64,000 nt of DNA from HXMU1420-13 sp965229525 (GTDB lineage Bacteria > Bacteroidota > Rhodothermia > Balneolales > Balneolaceae). This document shows, one piece after another, positions 1 through 8,113 of the stretch. Every line of letters begins with the position of its first letter. The first letter of the stretch is position 1. The DNA is taken from NCBI GenBank assembly GCA_965229525.1, contig OZ245886.1, positions 2,852,001 to 2,916,000 on the forward strand, in the 5' to 3' direction. The notes beneath the pieces were generated by a model. That model saw only the letters and a program-made list of their open reading frames with translations. It had not been told where the DNA came from and did no database searches. The position numbers were made by a program, and so were the translations under genes.

Positions 1-23
1 CATCCGATTTAATGTGAGAATAG

Positions 24-1583
24 CTATTTCATCAAGGTAGAAATTCCTTGAGGATATAGAATGGCAAGTATCCAAAATACAAGGGTAATTCCTAGACACT
101 GGTAGGAGAGCCAGTCTCCATAAGTAGCATAAAATGTTTGTTCTTTTATGATTGGGATGTTTGAATTAAATGCGGTTCTTACCCAATACTCTGTTTTTTG
201 CTCTACGGTTCCATCAGGTCGGATAATCCCCGAAGTACCATTGTTTGCACTTCGAACAATCCACCTATTAAATTCGATTGCTCGTAGTTTTGCATATTCA
301 AAATGCTGTCGATGTCCACTTGAGTCGCCCCACCATCCATCATTGGTAATAATTGTGAGAAAACCTGCACCATTATTCACAAATTCTCTAACCCAACTCG
401 GATACACAGAATCATAGCAAATTAGTCCCGGGGTCATAAAATCAGCAGTCTCAAGCATATCAGGAGTTGTTCCTTTCCCAAAACCAGCAATTCTTCCCCA
501 ATCAACTAATCCAAACACATCGATGGTGGATAGAAGATTTAAAAACGGTACACGTTCGACTATTGGAACAAGATTGTTCTTATCGTAACGGGATTTCGAG
601 CCCATTTCATCGGTAAAGAATGCACCATTATATACGTTATATGGGATATTACCGTAAAGTCCACGAGTAAATTCCGGAGGGTCATCCGGGTAAAGTGTGA
701 TTAATCCTGATCCCACAATAAATGAGGTATTCCACGCATTTGAAGAATCGGCAACTCTATTCACATGAACTGACTCCATCAGTACAGCTCGCTCAATTGC
801 ATTTTCGGGCCAAACAACCAATTTAGTTTCTTCCGTGAAGTATTTCTCAGTCAGGGAAAATAAACTATCTACTACTTCTGTATTTCCACTCATTCCACCA
901 TACGGTTCATAAGAATCATGATTTGGCTGAACCACTGTTACAGGTATAGATTCCTCATTAGGTTCAATGGGGGTATCAATAGCGAAATAAATAAGTGAGC
1001 TAAAAGGTAGTATCAGAAGAGAAGCAATTGCATAATAGGCATGCTTCTTCTTAGTTGTTTTTATCGCTTGATAGCTTATTCCAGCAGTGAATACAACCCA
1101 AAAAGTGATTCCTAAATGACCAGTAATTGAGATGTATTGAATCAGACTTACCTGCTTTGCCCACGCATTACCAATTGCAATCCATGGCCAGGCTAAGTCC
1201 CAATTGTGATGCAGGAATTCATAGGTCGTCCATGTGCATGCCTGTAGCAAGACAATAAATAGGGTAGATTGATACTTCTTTTGGAAGAAGCGCATTAATA
1301 CCAACGGAATCGTCATGAGTACGGCATTGGCAAGATTTGCTGCTAAACCTGCAACAATACTAGCCATCATTAACCAATAAGTTGTAATCAAATTCCAAAG
1401 TAAAAATCCGGCATAGCTATAAAATGCAAGTTGTTTGTTGGTATCGCACGTATTTGCCAAATGCAGAAATAACATGAATGCCGGAATGCTCAGAAATGAA
1501 AGATTCACGGGAGGGAAACTTAATCCAAGTAAAAGACCGGCAGTAAGGGATACGGCCCATTTATTTTCCAGGAATTGATTCAT
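24..1583 (-). CDS. lnt: apolipoprotein N-acyltransferase
   Basis: Adds the third acyl chain to the N-terminal Cys of lipoproteins in the inner membrane. The 519-residue product has the family's normal length: about six to seven hydrophobic segments in the first ~200 residues, then a carbon-nitrogen hydrolase domain in the periplasm, and a last hydrophobic helix near the C-terminus. The catalytic triad pattern is visible: Glu in VVWPENA, Lys in the YDKNNLVP stretch, Cys in GLICYDSVYP. The ATG overlaps the stop of the upstream rsmI by four bases (ATGA), so the two are co-translated. The many lipoproteins in this window are its expected substrates. Confidence 0.95.
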   Translation of the reverse strand: MNQFLENKWAVSLTAGLLLGLSFPPVNLSFLSIPAFMLFLHLANTCDTNKQLAFYSYAGFLLWNLITTYWLMMASIVAGLAANLANAVLMTIPLVLMRFFQKKYQSTLFIVLLQACTWTTYEFLHHNWDLAWPWIAIGNAWAKQVSLIQYISITGHLGITFWVVFTAGISYQAIKTTKKKHAYYAIASLLILPFSSLIYFAIDTPIEPNEESIPVTVVQPNHDSYEPYGGMSGNTEVVDSLFSLTEKYFTEETKLVVWPENAIERAVLMESVHVNRVADSSNAWNTSFIVGSGLITLYPDDPPEFTRGLYGNIPYNVYNGAFFTDEMGSKSRYDKNNLVPIVERVPFLNLLSTIDVFGLVDWGRIAGFGKGTTPDMLETADFMTPGLICYDSVYPSWVREFVNNGAGFLTIITNDGWWGDSSGHRQHFEYAKLRAIEFNRWIVRSANNGTSGIIRPDGTVEQKTEYWVRTAFNSNIPIIKEQTFYATYGDWLSYQCLGITLVFWILAILYPQGISTLMK

Positions 1584-2263
1584 TCTGAGTATCCTTTTCC
1601 TGCAATTATTACGACAATTTCTCCCTTTATAGTGTCACGAGTTTGGAATTCTTTCTTCATGTCAGAAACTGTCGTTCTTACCACCTCTTCAAACGTTTTT
1701 GTTAATTCACGTGCAATTGCCATCAATCGATCTGATCCAAAATATTCTTCAATTTCACCTAATAATTTCACTAAACGATTTGGGCTTTCATAAAGTACGA
1801 TTGTTCTTTCTTCTTCTGCCAATTGTTTCAATCGCTTCTGCCGTCCTTTTTTATGGGGTAAAAACCCTTCAAACACATATCTATCGCTAGGTAATCCACT
1901 TGCTACGAGTGCAGTTGTAGCGGCATCTGGTCCAGGAATAACCACAACTTGATGTCCTGCTTGTTTTGCAGCTCTAATAGCAAGAAATCCGGGGTCGGAT
2001 ATTCCCGGCATACCTGCATCACTTACCAATGCGACATCTTGATTGGCTTCAAGAATATTAAGTATATGCTCAATTTTTTTATGCTCATTGTGCTGATGGA
2101 AAGAGAATGTCGGTTTATTGATCCCAAACTTTTGGAATAATCGCCCAGAAGTTCGAGTGTCTTCACACGCTATATAGTCTACAATCTTCAGAGTCTCAGC
2201 AGCTCTAGGGCTAAAATCACCTAAATTCCCAATTGGTGTGGCTACAATGTATAGGGTAGACAA
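1580..2263 (-). CDS. rsmI: 16S rRNA (cytidine1402-2'-O)-methyltransferase RsmI
   Basis: Methylates the ribose of C1402 in the decoding centre of 16S rRNA using SAM. The 227-residue protein starts with the family signature VATPIGNLGDFSPRA, followed by ACEDTRTSGRL and the SDAGMPGISDPGF loop of the tetrapyrrole-methylase fold, and carries IPGPDAATTALVASGLP. It is a little shorter than the usual ~280 residues because the small C-terminal extension is missing. The start is a TTG directly before the conserved N-terminus; no in-frame ATG lies close by. It is coupled to lnt downstream through a four-base overlap. Confidence 0.93.
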   Translation of the reverse strand: MSTLYIVATPIGNLGDFSPRAAETLKIVDYIACEDTRTSGRLFQKFGINKPTFSFHQHNEHKKIEHILNILEANQDVALVSDAGMPGISDPGFLAIRAAKQAGHQVVVIPGPDAATTALVASGLPSDRYVFEGFLPHKKGRQKRLKQLAEEERTIVLYESPNRLVKLLGEIEEYFGSDRLMAIARELTKTFEEVVRTTVSDMKKEFQTRDTIKGEIVVIIAGKGYSE

Positions 2264-2304
2264 GTATTTACCGATTTGATTTCGGCAGGAAATTCAACAA
2301 AAAA

Positions 2305-3129
2305 TCAGGAAAAACCTACATACTCTTCAATAATTTCATTCCAGCCGTATGGACCCGGTTTTTCAATTTTCTGAAGATTTGGAATTTCGATTTTAGCAAA
2401 TGTTCGGTTTGGTTTTTGAACAAGAAACGGTCTATCAACTTCAGCCAGCATAGATAAATCATTAAAACTATCACCAATGCCAACAGTAGTAAAATTCTTG
2501 GAGTTTATTTTCTTGAGATGAGAATTCAGCCAATTTATCGCTTTTCCCTTATTACTCGACAAACCCGAAATAGTGAAAAACTTACTACCTGGAGTGCATT
2601 GTAAATCTACTTCAAACAGCGCTTGCCGTAATTTCTGGAAATTAGGTGCCTTAAATTCACCAACTAGAAGAGTTTCACTAAATAGCCTGTTCGTTGTACG
2701 TTCAAGATCATCAGTAGAAATACCCGTCAAGTTAGATATCTCTGTTTTTTGAAGATCATGATATCCCAACAACTGAAGGTCTAGTTCTTTTCGAATACGA
2801 TCTAAGTTTTCGAGAATGAAGTTATATCCTTCGGTAAATGAAAAAAGAAGGAAATCGTCGATCATTCGATGGGGTAAGTCCTCGAAGTAAGGGTGAAATT
2901 GTCTGGGAATTACTACGCCTGCTCCATTTTCAACTATCATAGGAGTATGTAAATCGAATAACTTTTGAAAGTATCTCTGCTCGGCAAATGTTTTAGAAGA
3001 ACAAAAAATTACTGGCGTGCCTGTTTCGGATAGTTTTTTTACTGTACCTACTGAAGTTAAATGATCATAAGTCTCCAGCTCGAGTAAGCTCCCATCTAAA
3101 TCGGTATAAATGATTCGATTAAAATCCAT
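2305..3129 (-). CDS. mpgP: mannosyl-3-phosphoglycerate phosphatase (HAD family)
   Basis: Second enzyme of mannosylglycerate synthesis: removes the phosphate from mannosyl-3-phosphoglycerate. The 274-residue protein is a type-IIB HAD phosphatase. It has motif I at the N-terminus (IIYTDLDGSLL, nucleophile Asp), motif II Ser in VIFCSSKT, a Cof-type cap in the middle, and motif IV in TVGIGDSFNDLSML. It follows mpgS with a one-base overlap (TAATG). Identification as the mannosyl rather than the glucosyl enzyme rests mostly on the neighbour. Synthesis of this compatible solute fits a salt- or heat-stressed marine bacterium. Confidence 0.9.
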   Translation of the reverse strand: MDFNRIIYTDLDGSLLELETYDHLTSVGTVKKLSETGTPVIFCSSKTFAEQRYFQKLFDLHTPMIVENGAGVVIPRQFHPYFEDLPHRMIDDFLLFSFTEGYNFILENLDRIRKELDLQLLGYHDLQKTEISNLTGISTDDLERTTNRLFSETLLVGEFKAPNFQKLRQALFEVDLQCTPGSKFFTISGLSSNKGKAINWLNSHLKKINSKNFTTVGIGDSFNDLSMLAEVDRPFLVQKPNRTFAKIEIPNLQKIEKPGPYGWNEIIEEYVGFS

Positions 3130-4421
3130 TATTTAATCTCCAAATGACCAACTTCCTCTGTTTCCTCAAAATCCTCGGGGTGAATAGTTCTGTCAATTTC
3201 GTCTACGGTCTCAGCATAAACTGATACATCTCCATTTAGAAATTCGAAATAGGGGTGATTTTGTAGTGACTTCTGAAATTTTGCAACATTCGATGTTCGG
3301 ATACTAGGATAATATCTGATTGTATCCTTAAATGGCTCTCCTCGCTCTAATAGGTTTCGATTATAAAGATCATCCAGAATCTCGTCTTTTAGTGTTTGAG
3401 GGGTAATTGGTGATCGATAAATCGATTCAAGGGCGGCATAGGACATATCCTTCACATGCTCATCGCCTTTTACTTCATGTAAATGAGGATTTCGGGACTC
3501 AATTTGAAAAATCTCAATTTGATTGTTCATTATTTCATCATCTATGGGGCCGATGATTCCCCCAAAACGCTCCAGCATTCCAACATAATGGTATGGTTCT
3601 ATTGAATAACCGGACGAATAATCCAGCTGCGAGGCTAAATCAAGAGTCATCGCATGTTCACCTGCATTTCCTGTTTTGATGATTTCAGTACCGAATCCAG
3701 TGAATGAACTCACCAAACGATTTAGAAATTTATTCGTGTGTTCCGATGCTCGACCTCTTTTAGCAAAAAATAGACTCGATTCAATAATTTTTGGTTTACT
3801 ATGCCAGGAAATCCGAACCATAGAATACTTCGAATGCGACATTAAAAATCCTGCCGCGTACTCTTTAACATACTCATGTACAGCACCAGGGAAATAGTTG
3901 TCTGAATCAATAAAGCCTATATACTTTTTCCCGGTAAGCATACCTAGAAAAGTAGCCAGGATCATCCCTTCTGCCTTTCCATTTCGTACAACGCCTTCTT
4001 CATCTAAAATGGAAGTGTACCCCGCAGCTTCGCAGGCAAGGGCTAATTCAGGGTCTTTTTGATGGAATACGAGTATATCTTTGCCCATGAATTTTCCCAT
4101 TCGCTCTAGCGCTTTTTTTTCAATCATAAAACGATCGATAGGACCACGTGGGCTATTTGAAATAACAATTATTTGGCAATGGGCAGGAATTCCAAGTAAA
4201 ACACCTTCTAATAGTTTAATTCGTTCGTTTTTCACGGGAATCACAATTACCATGTCTTCTTCTACGGTGTGAAATGATTCATATGAAATTCGACGAATTG
4301 CCTTCTTTTTGCTTTCATGTTTGGCGTAGATAAGACCAGAATCCAGTTCATAGACTTTCTGTACATCATGAATCATTATTGGACCAAACCTTTCTACTTC
4401 TCTTGGTAATTCTATTCTCAT
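3129..4421 (-). CDS. mpgS: mannosyl-3-phosphoglycerate synthase (GT55)
   Basis: Transfers mannose from GDP-mannose to 3-phosphoglycerate, the committed step of mannosylglycerate synthesis, in the cytoplasm. The 430-residue length is typical. Visible family features are the N-terminal RIELPREVERFGP block, the donor-site VIVIPVKNE, the metal-binding region IGFIDSDNYFPGAVHEY, and GTEIIKTGNAGEHAM. This is the two-enzyme (synthase plus separate phosphatase) arrangement known from Rhodothermus and Thermus, not the fused form. The gene is transcribed away from the VOC gene, and 197 bases between them must hold its promoter. Confidence 0.93.
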   Translation of the reverse strand: MRIELPREVERFGPIMIHDVQKVYELDSGLIYAKHESKKKAIRRISYESFHTVEEDMVIVIPVKNERIKLLEGVLLGIPAHCQIIVISNSPRGPIDRFMIEKKALERMGKFMGKDILVFHQKDPELALACEAAGYTSILDEEGVVRNGKAEGMILATFLGMLTGKKYIGFIDSDNYFPGAVHEYVKEYAAGFLMSHSKYSMVRISWHSKPKIIESSLFFAKRGRASEHTNKFLNRLVSSFTGFGTEIIKTGNAGEHAMTLDLASQLDYSSGYSIEPYHYVGMLERFGGIIGPIDDEIMNNQIEIFQIESRNPHLHEVKGDEHVKDMSYAALESIYRSPITPQTLKDEILDDLYNRNLLERGEPFKDTIRYYPSIRTSNVAKFQKSLQNHPYFEFLNGDVSVYAETVDEIDRTIHPEDFEETEEVGHLEIK

Positions 4422-4618
4422 AAATAAATTTGTGTGTGATGAGTTTTTAATAAAATAAATAATGATATAAGGAATAAAAACATAAATTATTTATGTAAGC
4501 GCTTCGAATTGATTAAATCAGTGTTAAATTTTTGATATACAGCACTAATTTTGGTTTAAAGGTGTAAAGTCATTGCCTTTTAGTATCTTCGGTAGAATTT
4601 TTAAACCTACATAGCGGA

Positions 4619-5002
4619 ATGAATTTTAAACCAACCGGTCTTAATCATATAACAATTCGAGTTAATCGTATTAATGCATCAAAAGAATTCTATGGAGAGA
4701 TATTAAATTTCGAACTTGTTAAGACGATGGGGCAAAGTATGGCTGTCTATGATCTTGGCAATGGGGATACACTTGTAATTGTTGAAGCAGAAACCAGTTA
4801 CGACCCTTCATCGCGAGACTTTAGAGTAGATCATTTTGGTTTTTATGTAGAAAACCCGGAAAAAGTGGATGAGCTAGCCGAGTATTTCCGGCGCCATGAA
4901 GTAACCATCATAAGTGGACCTGCAAATCGAAAAAAAGGTCGTTTCCTATTTGTGGCTGATCCGGATGGCAATATGATTGAGTTTTTCTACGAAGAGAAGT
5001 AA
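4619..5002 (+). CDS. VOC-family (glyoxalase/dioxygenase-like) protein
   Basis: A single vicinal-oxygen-chelate domain of 127 residues with two beta-alpha-beta-beta-beta modules. Candidate metal ligands are visible: His in GLNHITIRVN, Glu in VEAETSY, His in VDHFGFYV and Glu in GNMIEFFYEE at the C-terminus. The PDGNMIEFF ending is typical of fosfomycin-resistance/glyoxalase-like VOC proteins, but the substrate cannot be read from sequence. It ends four bases before the converging carbonic-anhydrase-like gene and shows no operon partner, so no pathway is assigned. Confidence 0.85.
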   Translation: MNFKPTGLNHITIRVNRINASKEFYGEILNFELVKTMGQSMAVYDLGNGDTLVIVEAETSYDPSSRDFRVDHFGFYVENPEKVDELAEYFRRHEVTIISGPANRKKGRFLFVADPDGNMIEFFYEEK

Positions 5003-5005
5003 AGG

Positions 5006-5698
5006 CTAAAACTCGTAGAATTCCTGGTGGTGTACTTCAAAATAGTCGTATCTATTCCAATCTGTATTGATAACAATACCGCCTAAAAGGTATAGTCGAA
5101 TATCTTCCAGGTCGTCCTGTACTAATTCGAGAATATCATGCACCTTTTTGTGTATAGCTTCATAAGCTAATTCCGTTGCTTTTTTTAAGGGTACCTCAGA
5201 GGAAAGAATATCATCTTTAAAGTTACTCAGATGCTGAATTACACGCGCTTGTTGATAGTCAAGCGGATAATCAGTTGGGGGGATTTGATTTTGTTTTATT
5301 GCATTTAATGCTGCTGCTAGAGATCCACAACAGGTTGATGATGCAAATTGATTCTGTCGATTTACCGTACCGATTTGGCCTTCATCGGAAACCCCTATGT
5401 GCGGACCATACAATATCATGGCTGCTCCATGCGTGGGAACATGACTTAAAAACGCTTTTAACCCGGTCACCCCTGTGAAAGGTAATCCTGATATTCCACC
5501 TAATTGAAAAGGTCCAGGTCCGGCAAACAAGTGGTAGAATTCAGGAAACATATTACTCACCTCATCACTGCAAAGAGAAGTAGCCCATAAACTCGATTTC
5601 AATTCAAGCCCTTTTTCAATAAAGTCTCTTACAATCTGATCCTCGAGTTGGCGAATAGTAACTGCGTTAGGAAAATGATGAGGTATAGTTGTGAACAT
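5006..5698 (-). CDS. LCIB-type (theta-like) carbonic anhydrase family protein
   Basis: A 230-residue cytoplasmic protein without signal peptide, matching the LCIB/LCIC carbonic anhydrase family of algae and its bacterial relatives. The family blocks are in order: SLCSDEVS (Cys43), GPGPFQLGGISGLPF, TGLKAFLSHVPTHGA (His86), ILYGPHIGVSDEGQIG (His100), and SSTCCGSLAAAL (Cys123/124). A Cys-His-Cys zinc site, as in beta-class enzymes, is therefore plausible with Cys43, His100 and Cys123 or 124. The gene is divergent from sbtA-sbtB (238-base gap), which supports a role in CO2/bicarbonate handling. Family recognition is by remembered motifs; activity is inferred, since some LCIB homologues are inactive. 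Confidence 0.78.
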   Translation of the reverse strand: MFTTIPHHFPNAVTIRQLEDQIVRDFIEKGLELKSSLWATSLCSDEVSNMFPEFYHLFAGPGPFQLGGISGLPFTGVTGLKAFLSHVPTHGAAMILYGPHIGVSDEGQIGTVNRQNQFASSTCCGSLAAALNAIKQNQIPPTDYPLDYQQARVIQHLSNFKDDILSSEVPLKKATELAYEAIHKKVHDILELVQDDLEDIRLYLLGGIVINTDWNRYDYFEVHHQEFYEF

Positions 5699-5936
5699 AA
5701 ATCATTTTTTGTTTTGAGCTGCGAAAATAGTCAATTCTTAAACTAATGAAAGCGAATTAGTTAGCCAGGTGATATTTACTGAAACACAAAATAATTGTAA
5801 AAAATTATACCTGAAACGATGCAAGTTCCTAAATCGCAGTTTCTTGTAACAAATTTGTTAGCATCCCCTCAGATTCATTTTTTCAGTATCTTAGCTTGAA
5901 CTGCGTAATACAATTACATCTACTAAATATCGATTT
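5699..5936. promoter_or_regulatory. divergent promoter region, carbonic anhydrase / sbtAB
   Basis: These 238 AT-rich bases separate the minus-strand carbonic anhydrase gene from plus-strand sbtA, so both promoters should lie here. TATCTTAG at about 5888, some 50 bases before the sbtA start, resembles the Bacteroidota -7 element (TAnnTTTG), but no well-spaced -33 TTTG was found. No clear operator repeat was seen. Confidence 0.4.
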
Positions 5937-6893
5937 ATGGAAGGTTTACTCTCAAATTTTGCTTCGCCCGTAGTATTGGCATTTGTATTGGGCATTTTGG
6001 CGAAGACTTTTAAAAGTGATTTAGAAATTCCCAAGCCCCTTTATCAGGGGTTATCCATCTATTTATTACTGGCGATAGGTCTAAAAGGTGGGGTTGAATT
6101 AAGTAAAACACCATTTAGTGAATTTCTTTGGCCCGCAATCGCAACTCTTGCACTCGGAATAATTACACCAATTATTGCCTATTTGGTTCTTCGCTTTATT
6201 GGGAAGATGAACCTTATAAACTCAGCTGCAGTTGCTGCCCACTATGGATCTGTTTCTGCGGTTACATTTATAGCCTCTGTTGCCTATATGCAAGCACAAG
6301 GATTAGAACCAGAAGGATTCATGCCAACCTTAGTTGCAATTCTAGAAGTTCCTGGAATTATTGTAGCACTTATGATTCCTCAAATGTTTAGCAAGAGTAA
6401 AGGATCATTTAATAAGGCACTGCATGAGGTTGTGACAGGAAGTAGTATTGTTCTGCTACTAGGTGGATTGATTATAGGTTTGATTGCTGGTCCTATTAAA
6501 TTTCAATCAGTAGAACCATTTTTTGTAAGTGGTTTCCAGGGAGCACTGGTATTGTTTCTGCTGGAATTAGGGATGGTAACAGCACGAAGATTACAGGACT
6601 TAAAAAAAGTGGGGGTATTCTTAATTGGTTTTGGAATAATTATTCCAATTCTATTCGGTGTTATGGCAGTTTGGGTTGGCCAACTTGCTGGGTTGAGTAT
6701 TGCAGGATCGGCAGTTCTAGCCGCTATGGTATCTAGTGGTTCTTATATAGCCGCACCAGCTGCGGTTCGAATTGCACTTCCAAGGGCGAATCCAACATTT
6801 TATCTTACAGCATCATTAGGGATTACCTTCCCATTTAATATTGCATTAGGTATACCCCTATATCTTTATATAGCAAACATTTTTGGAGGTTAA
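5937..6893 (+). CDS. sbtA: SbtA-family sodium-dependent bicarbonate transporter
   Basis: Inner-membrane Na+/HCO3- symporter of the SbtA (DUF897) family. The 318-residue protein has about ten hydrophobic helices arranged as two inverted halves, with the first half reading SPVVLAFVLGILAK and AIGLKGGVELS, and the second LLLELGMVTARRL. The conserved helix-break regions AHYGSVSAVTF and SGSYIAAPAAVR (the bicarbonate-binding Ser-rich loops of SbtA) are both present. It is shorter than cyanobacterial SbtA (~370) because the cytoplasmic loop between halves is reduced. It is followed at once by sbtB. Identity is strong; that bicarbonate is the substrate in this organism is inferred from family and neighbours. 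Confidence 0.9.
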   Translation: MEGLLSNFASPVVLAFVLGILAKTFKSDLEIPKPLYQGLSIYLLLAIGLKGGVELSKTPFSEFLWPAIATLALGIITPIIAYLVLRFIGKMNLINSAAVAAHYGSVSAVTFIASVAYMQAQGLEPEGFMPTLVAILEVPGIIVALMIPQMFSKSKGSFNKALHEVVTGSSIVLLLGGLIIGLIAGPIKFQSVEPFFVSGFQGALVLFLLELGMVTARRLQDLKKVGVFLIGFGIIIPILFGVMAVWVGQLAGLSIAGSAVLAAMVSSGSYIAAPAAVRIALPRANPTFYLTASLGITFPFNIALGIPLYLYIANIFGG

Positions 6894-6894
6894 A

Positions 6895-7197
6895 ATGGCA
6901 TTAACGGAATTAAATTTAGTTACAATCATAACTGAAAGAATTTTTCGGGATGATATTGTTGAGGAAATAAAAAGTCTGGGTGCTACTGGCTACACCTTGT
7001 CTGATACTACCGGGGCAGGATCAAGGGGGGTGCGAGCCAGCGATTGGGAAGGTAAAAATGTGAAGATTGAAGTACTTGTTAACCAGGAAGTGAGCGAAAA
7101 GATTATAAATACGGTGGCAGAGAAGTACTTCGAGGACTATTCAGTAATCGCATATGTGCATCCTGTGCAAGTAGTTCGAGGTGAGAAATACCTTTAA
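6895..7197 (+). CDS. sbtB: SbtB-like PII signalling protein
   Basis: A 100-residue PII-superfamily regulator, expected to form a trimer that binds adenine nucleotides and gates SbtA. The ferredoxin-like fold reads as LNLVTIITERIFRDDIVEEI, then GATGYTLSDTTGAGSRGVR (T-loop base and nucleotide pocket) and YSVIAYVHPVQVVRG. It stops right after this strand, so the C-terminal redox loop with two Cys found in cyanobacterial SbtB is absent. The ATG at 6895 was chosen over an upstream TTG (6883) because a GGAGG ribosome site lies at 6885-6889; this site sits inside the end of sbtA, two bases before the new start, so the pair is coupled. Confidence 0.88.
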   Translation: MALTELNLVTIITERIFRDDIVEEIKSLGATGYTLSDTTGAGSRGVRASDWEGKNVKIEVLVNQEVSEKIINTVAEKYFEDYSVIAYVHPVQVVRGEKYL

Positions 7198-7628
7198 GGG
7201 AAATTAAATTTCGTTCTTAGAATTATAATTTCTCGCACAAAATGTTAAAAAAGCAGTGAAAATTACTGTTTTTGGAACCGCTTTTGGTATTTTTTTGAAC
7301 CGCTTCCATCACTTTTTTTCGAGGCACAGAATTTTATTTTTTTGGCCAAATATTAGAATTGGTATCGCTTTTCTACCCAAATTTCAGCAAATAGGATTTT
7401 CACGATTGCTTCTATAAACATCTTCTATGTTGTAAAAAGTAACATTATCCAAAAAACGTCGATAAATTTGTTGTCAAATAAAACATGCTAAACAGACGAC
7501 GGCACGAAGGAAAGACGAAAAGAGTAAAAACTCTTAGAGAGCTTGAAATGGACAAAGAATCCAGATTAAACAATTAGGTAAAAAACGATTAAGTAACTAT
7601 TCAAGAAATTAAAAACTATAGGAGAGCT
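7198..7628. other. gene-poor AT-rich spacer
   Basis: 431 bases after sbtB with long T runs and no recognisable gene except one weak 30-codon candidate (7485-7577). Near 7270-7310 a short element, roughly TTTTTGGAACCGCTTTT, occurs twice in near-identical form about 27 bases apart. AACATCTTCTATGTT near 7420 can form a weak hairpin. No tRNA or strong terminator was seen. The region probably holds the promoter for the microprotein genes downstream. Confidence 0.45.
7485..7577 (+). CDS. candidate 30-residue basic peptide
   Basis: ATG to TAG reading frame for a 30-residue, strongly charged peptide beginning MLNRRRHEGKTKRVK. There is no clear Shine-Dalgarno sequence before the ATG, and no homologue is recognised. 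It is listed because it lies just upstream of two convincing small-protein genes of exactly the same length (93 bases with stop) and could be the first member of that set. Chance is a fair alternative explanation. Confidence 0.25.
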   Translation: MLNRRRHEGKTKRVKTLRELEMDKESRLNN

Positions 7629-7721
7629 ATGATGTTAATTCAGGTAATGCTATTAATTGCACTTCTTACAATCAGCACGACATTTTTTTGGGTGCTTCTT
7701 AAGAAAACTATCGAAGTATAG
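7629..7721 (+). CDS. 30-residue single-pass membrane microprotein, copy 1
   Basis: Encodes a 30-residue peptide starting MMLIQVMLLIALLTIS, then TTFFWVLLKKTIEV. One hydrophobic helix covers residues 3-23 and is followed by a Lys-Lys tail, so the C-terminus should stay in the cytoplasm. A strong ribosome site, AGGAG at 7620-7624, sits five bases before the ATG. A second gene 254 bases on repeats the ribosome site, start and protein almost unchanged, which is the main evidence that this is real. Function unknown; similarly small peptides (KdpF-like) often bind a larger membrane complex, but no partner is visible. Confidence 0.72.
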   Translation: MMLIQVMLLIALLTISTTFFWVLLKKTIEV

Positions 7722-7882
7722 GGTACACCAATAATCCAGGTGTTTAGAATTGCTAATCACAATATATGATTAGCTAGCCAATTCAATTACACATTGAATA
7801 GAAAAATAGGGTGTGTTATGTCTAATAATCACAGGCAAAAAACACTCAATCATCACACATAAATTTAAATAGGAGGAGAGCT

Positions 7883-7975
7883 ATGATGTTTTTACAGATA
7901 ACATTGCTAATAGCACTTCTTACGATAAGCACATCATTTTTTTGGGTGCTATTAAAGAAGACAATAGAATCTTAG
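7883..7975 (+). CDS. 30-residue single-pass membrane microprotein, copy 2
   Basis: Paralogue of the gene at 7629-7721 with the same length, start and layout: MMFLQITLLIALLTIS, then TSFFWVLLKKTIES. About 23 of 30 residues are identical, and many differences at DNA level are in third codon positions (for example LLTIS and WVLLKKTIE are kept with different codons), which indicates selection on the protein. An AGGAGGAGAG ribosome site lies at 7871-7880. Between the two copies, an 8-base-pair hairpin (7752-7759 with 7767-7774) is present. Function unknown; the following gene, 138 bases away, encodes a GIN-domain secreted protein. Confidence 0.74.
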   Translation: MMFLQITLLIALLTISTSFFWVLLKKTIES

Positions 7976-8113
7976 GCAATTACAAAATATTGAGCGCTAT
8001 TCACGTGTAGAGTAGCAGGTAAGGTCAATCGAGTATTGAATAAAAGTAGAAGGGAGAAATACCCTTCTACTATAACTAAAAACATTTTTTTCACACACTC
8101 ACTCATCAAAGTC

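Noticed and set aside
1..3. CAT at the left edge as a possible minus-strand start 20 bases after lnt
   Set aside because: Only the start codon would be inside the window; nothing of the protein can be seen.
7818..7862. 14-codon frame MSNNHRQKTLNHHT between the two microprotein genes, as a His-rich leader peptide
   Set aside because: No ribosome site and no adjacent amino-acid biosynthesis gene or attenuator; too short to separate from chance.
7198..8113. tRNA, CRISPR or mobile-element remnant in the longest gene-poor stretch
   Set aside because: No cloverleaf, spacer-repeat regularity, transposase fragment or terminal inverted repeat was found.
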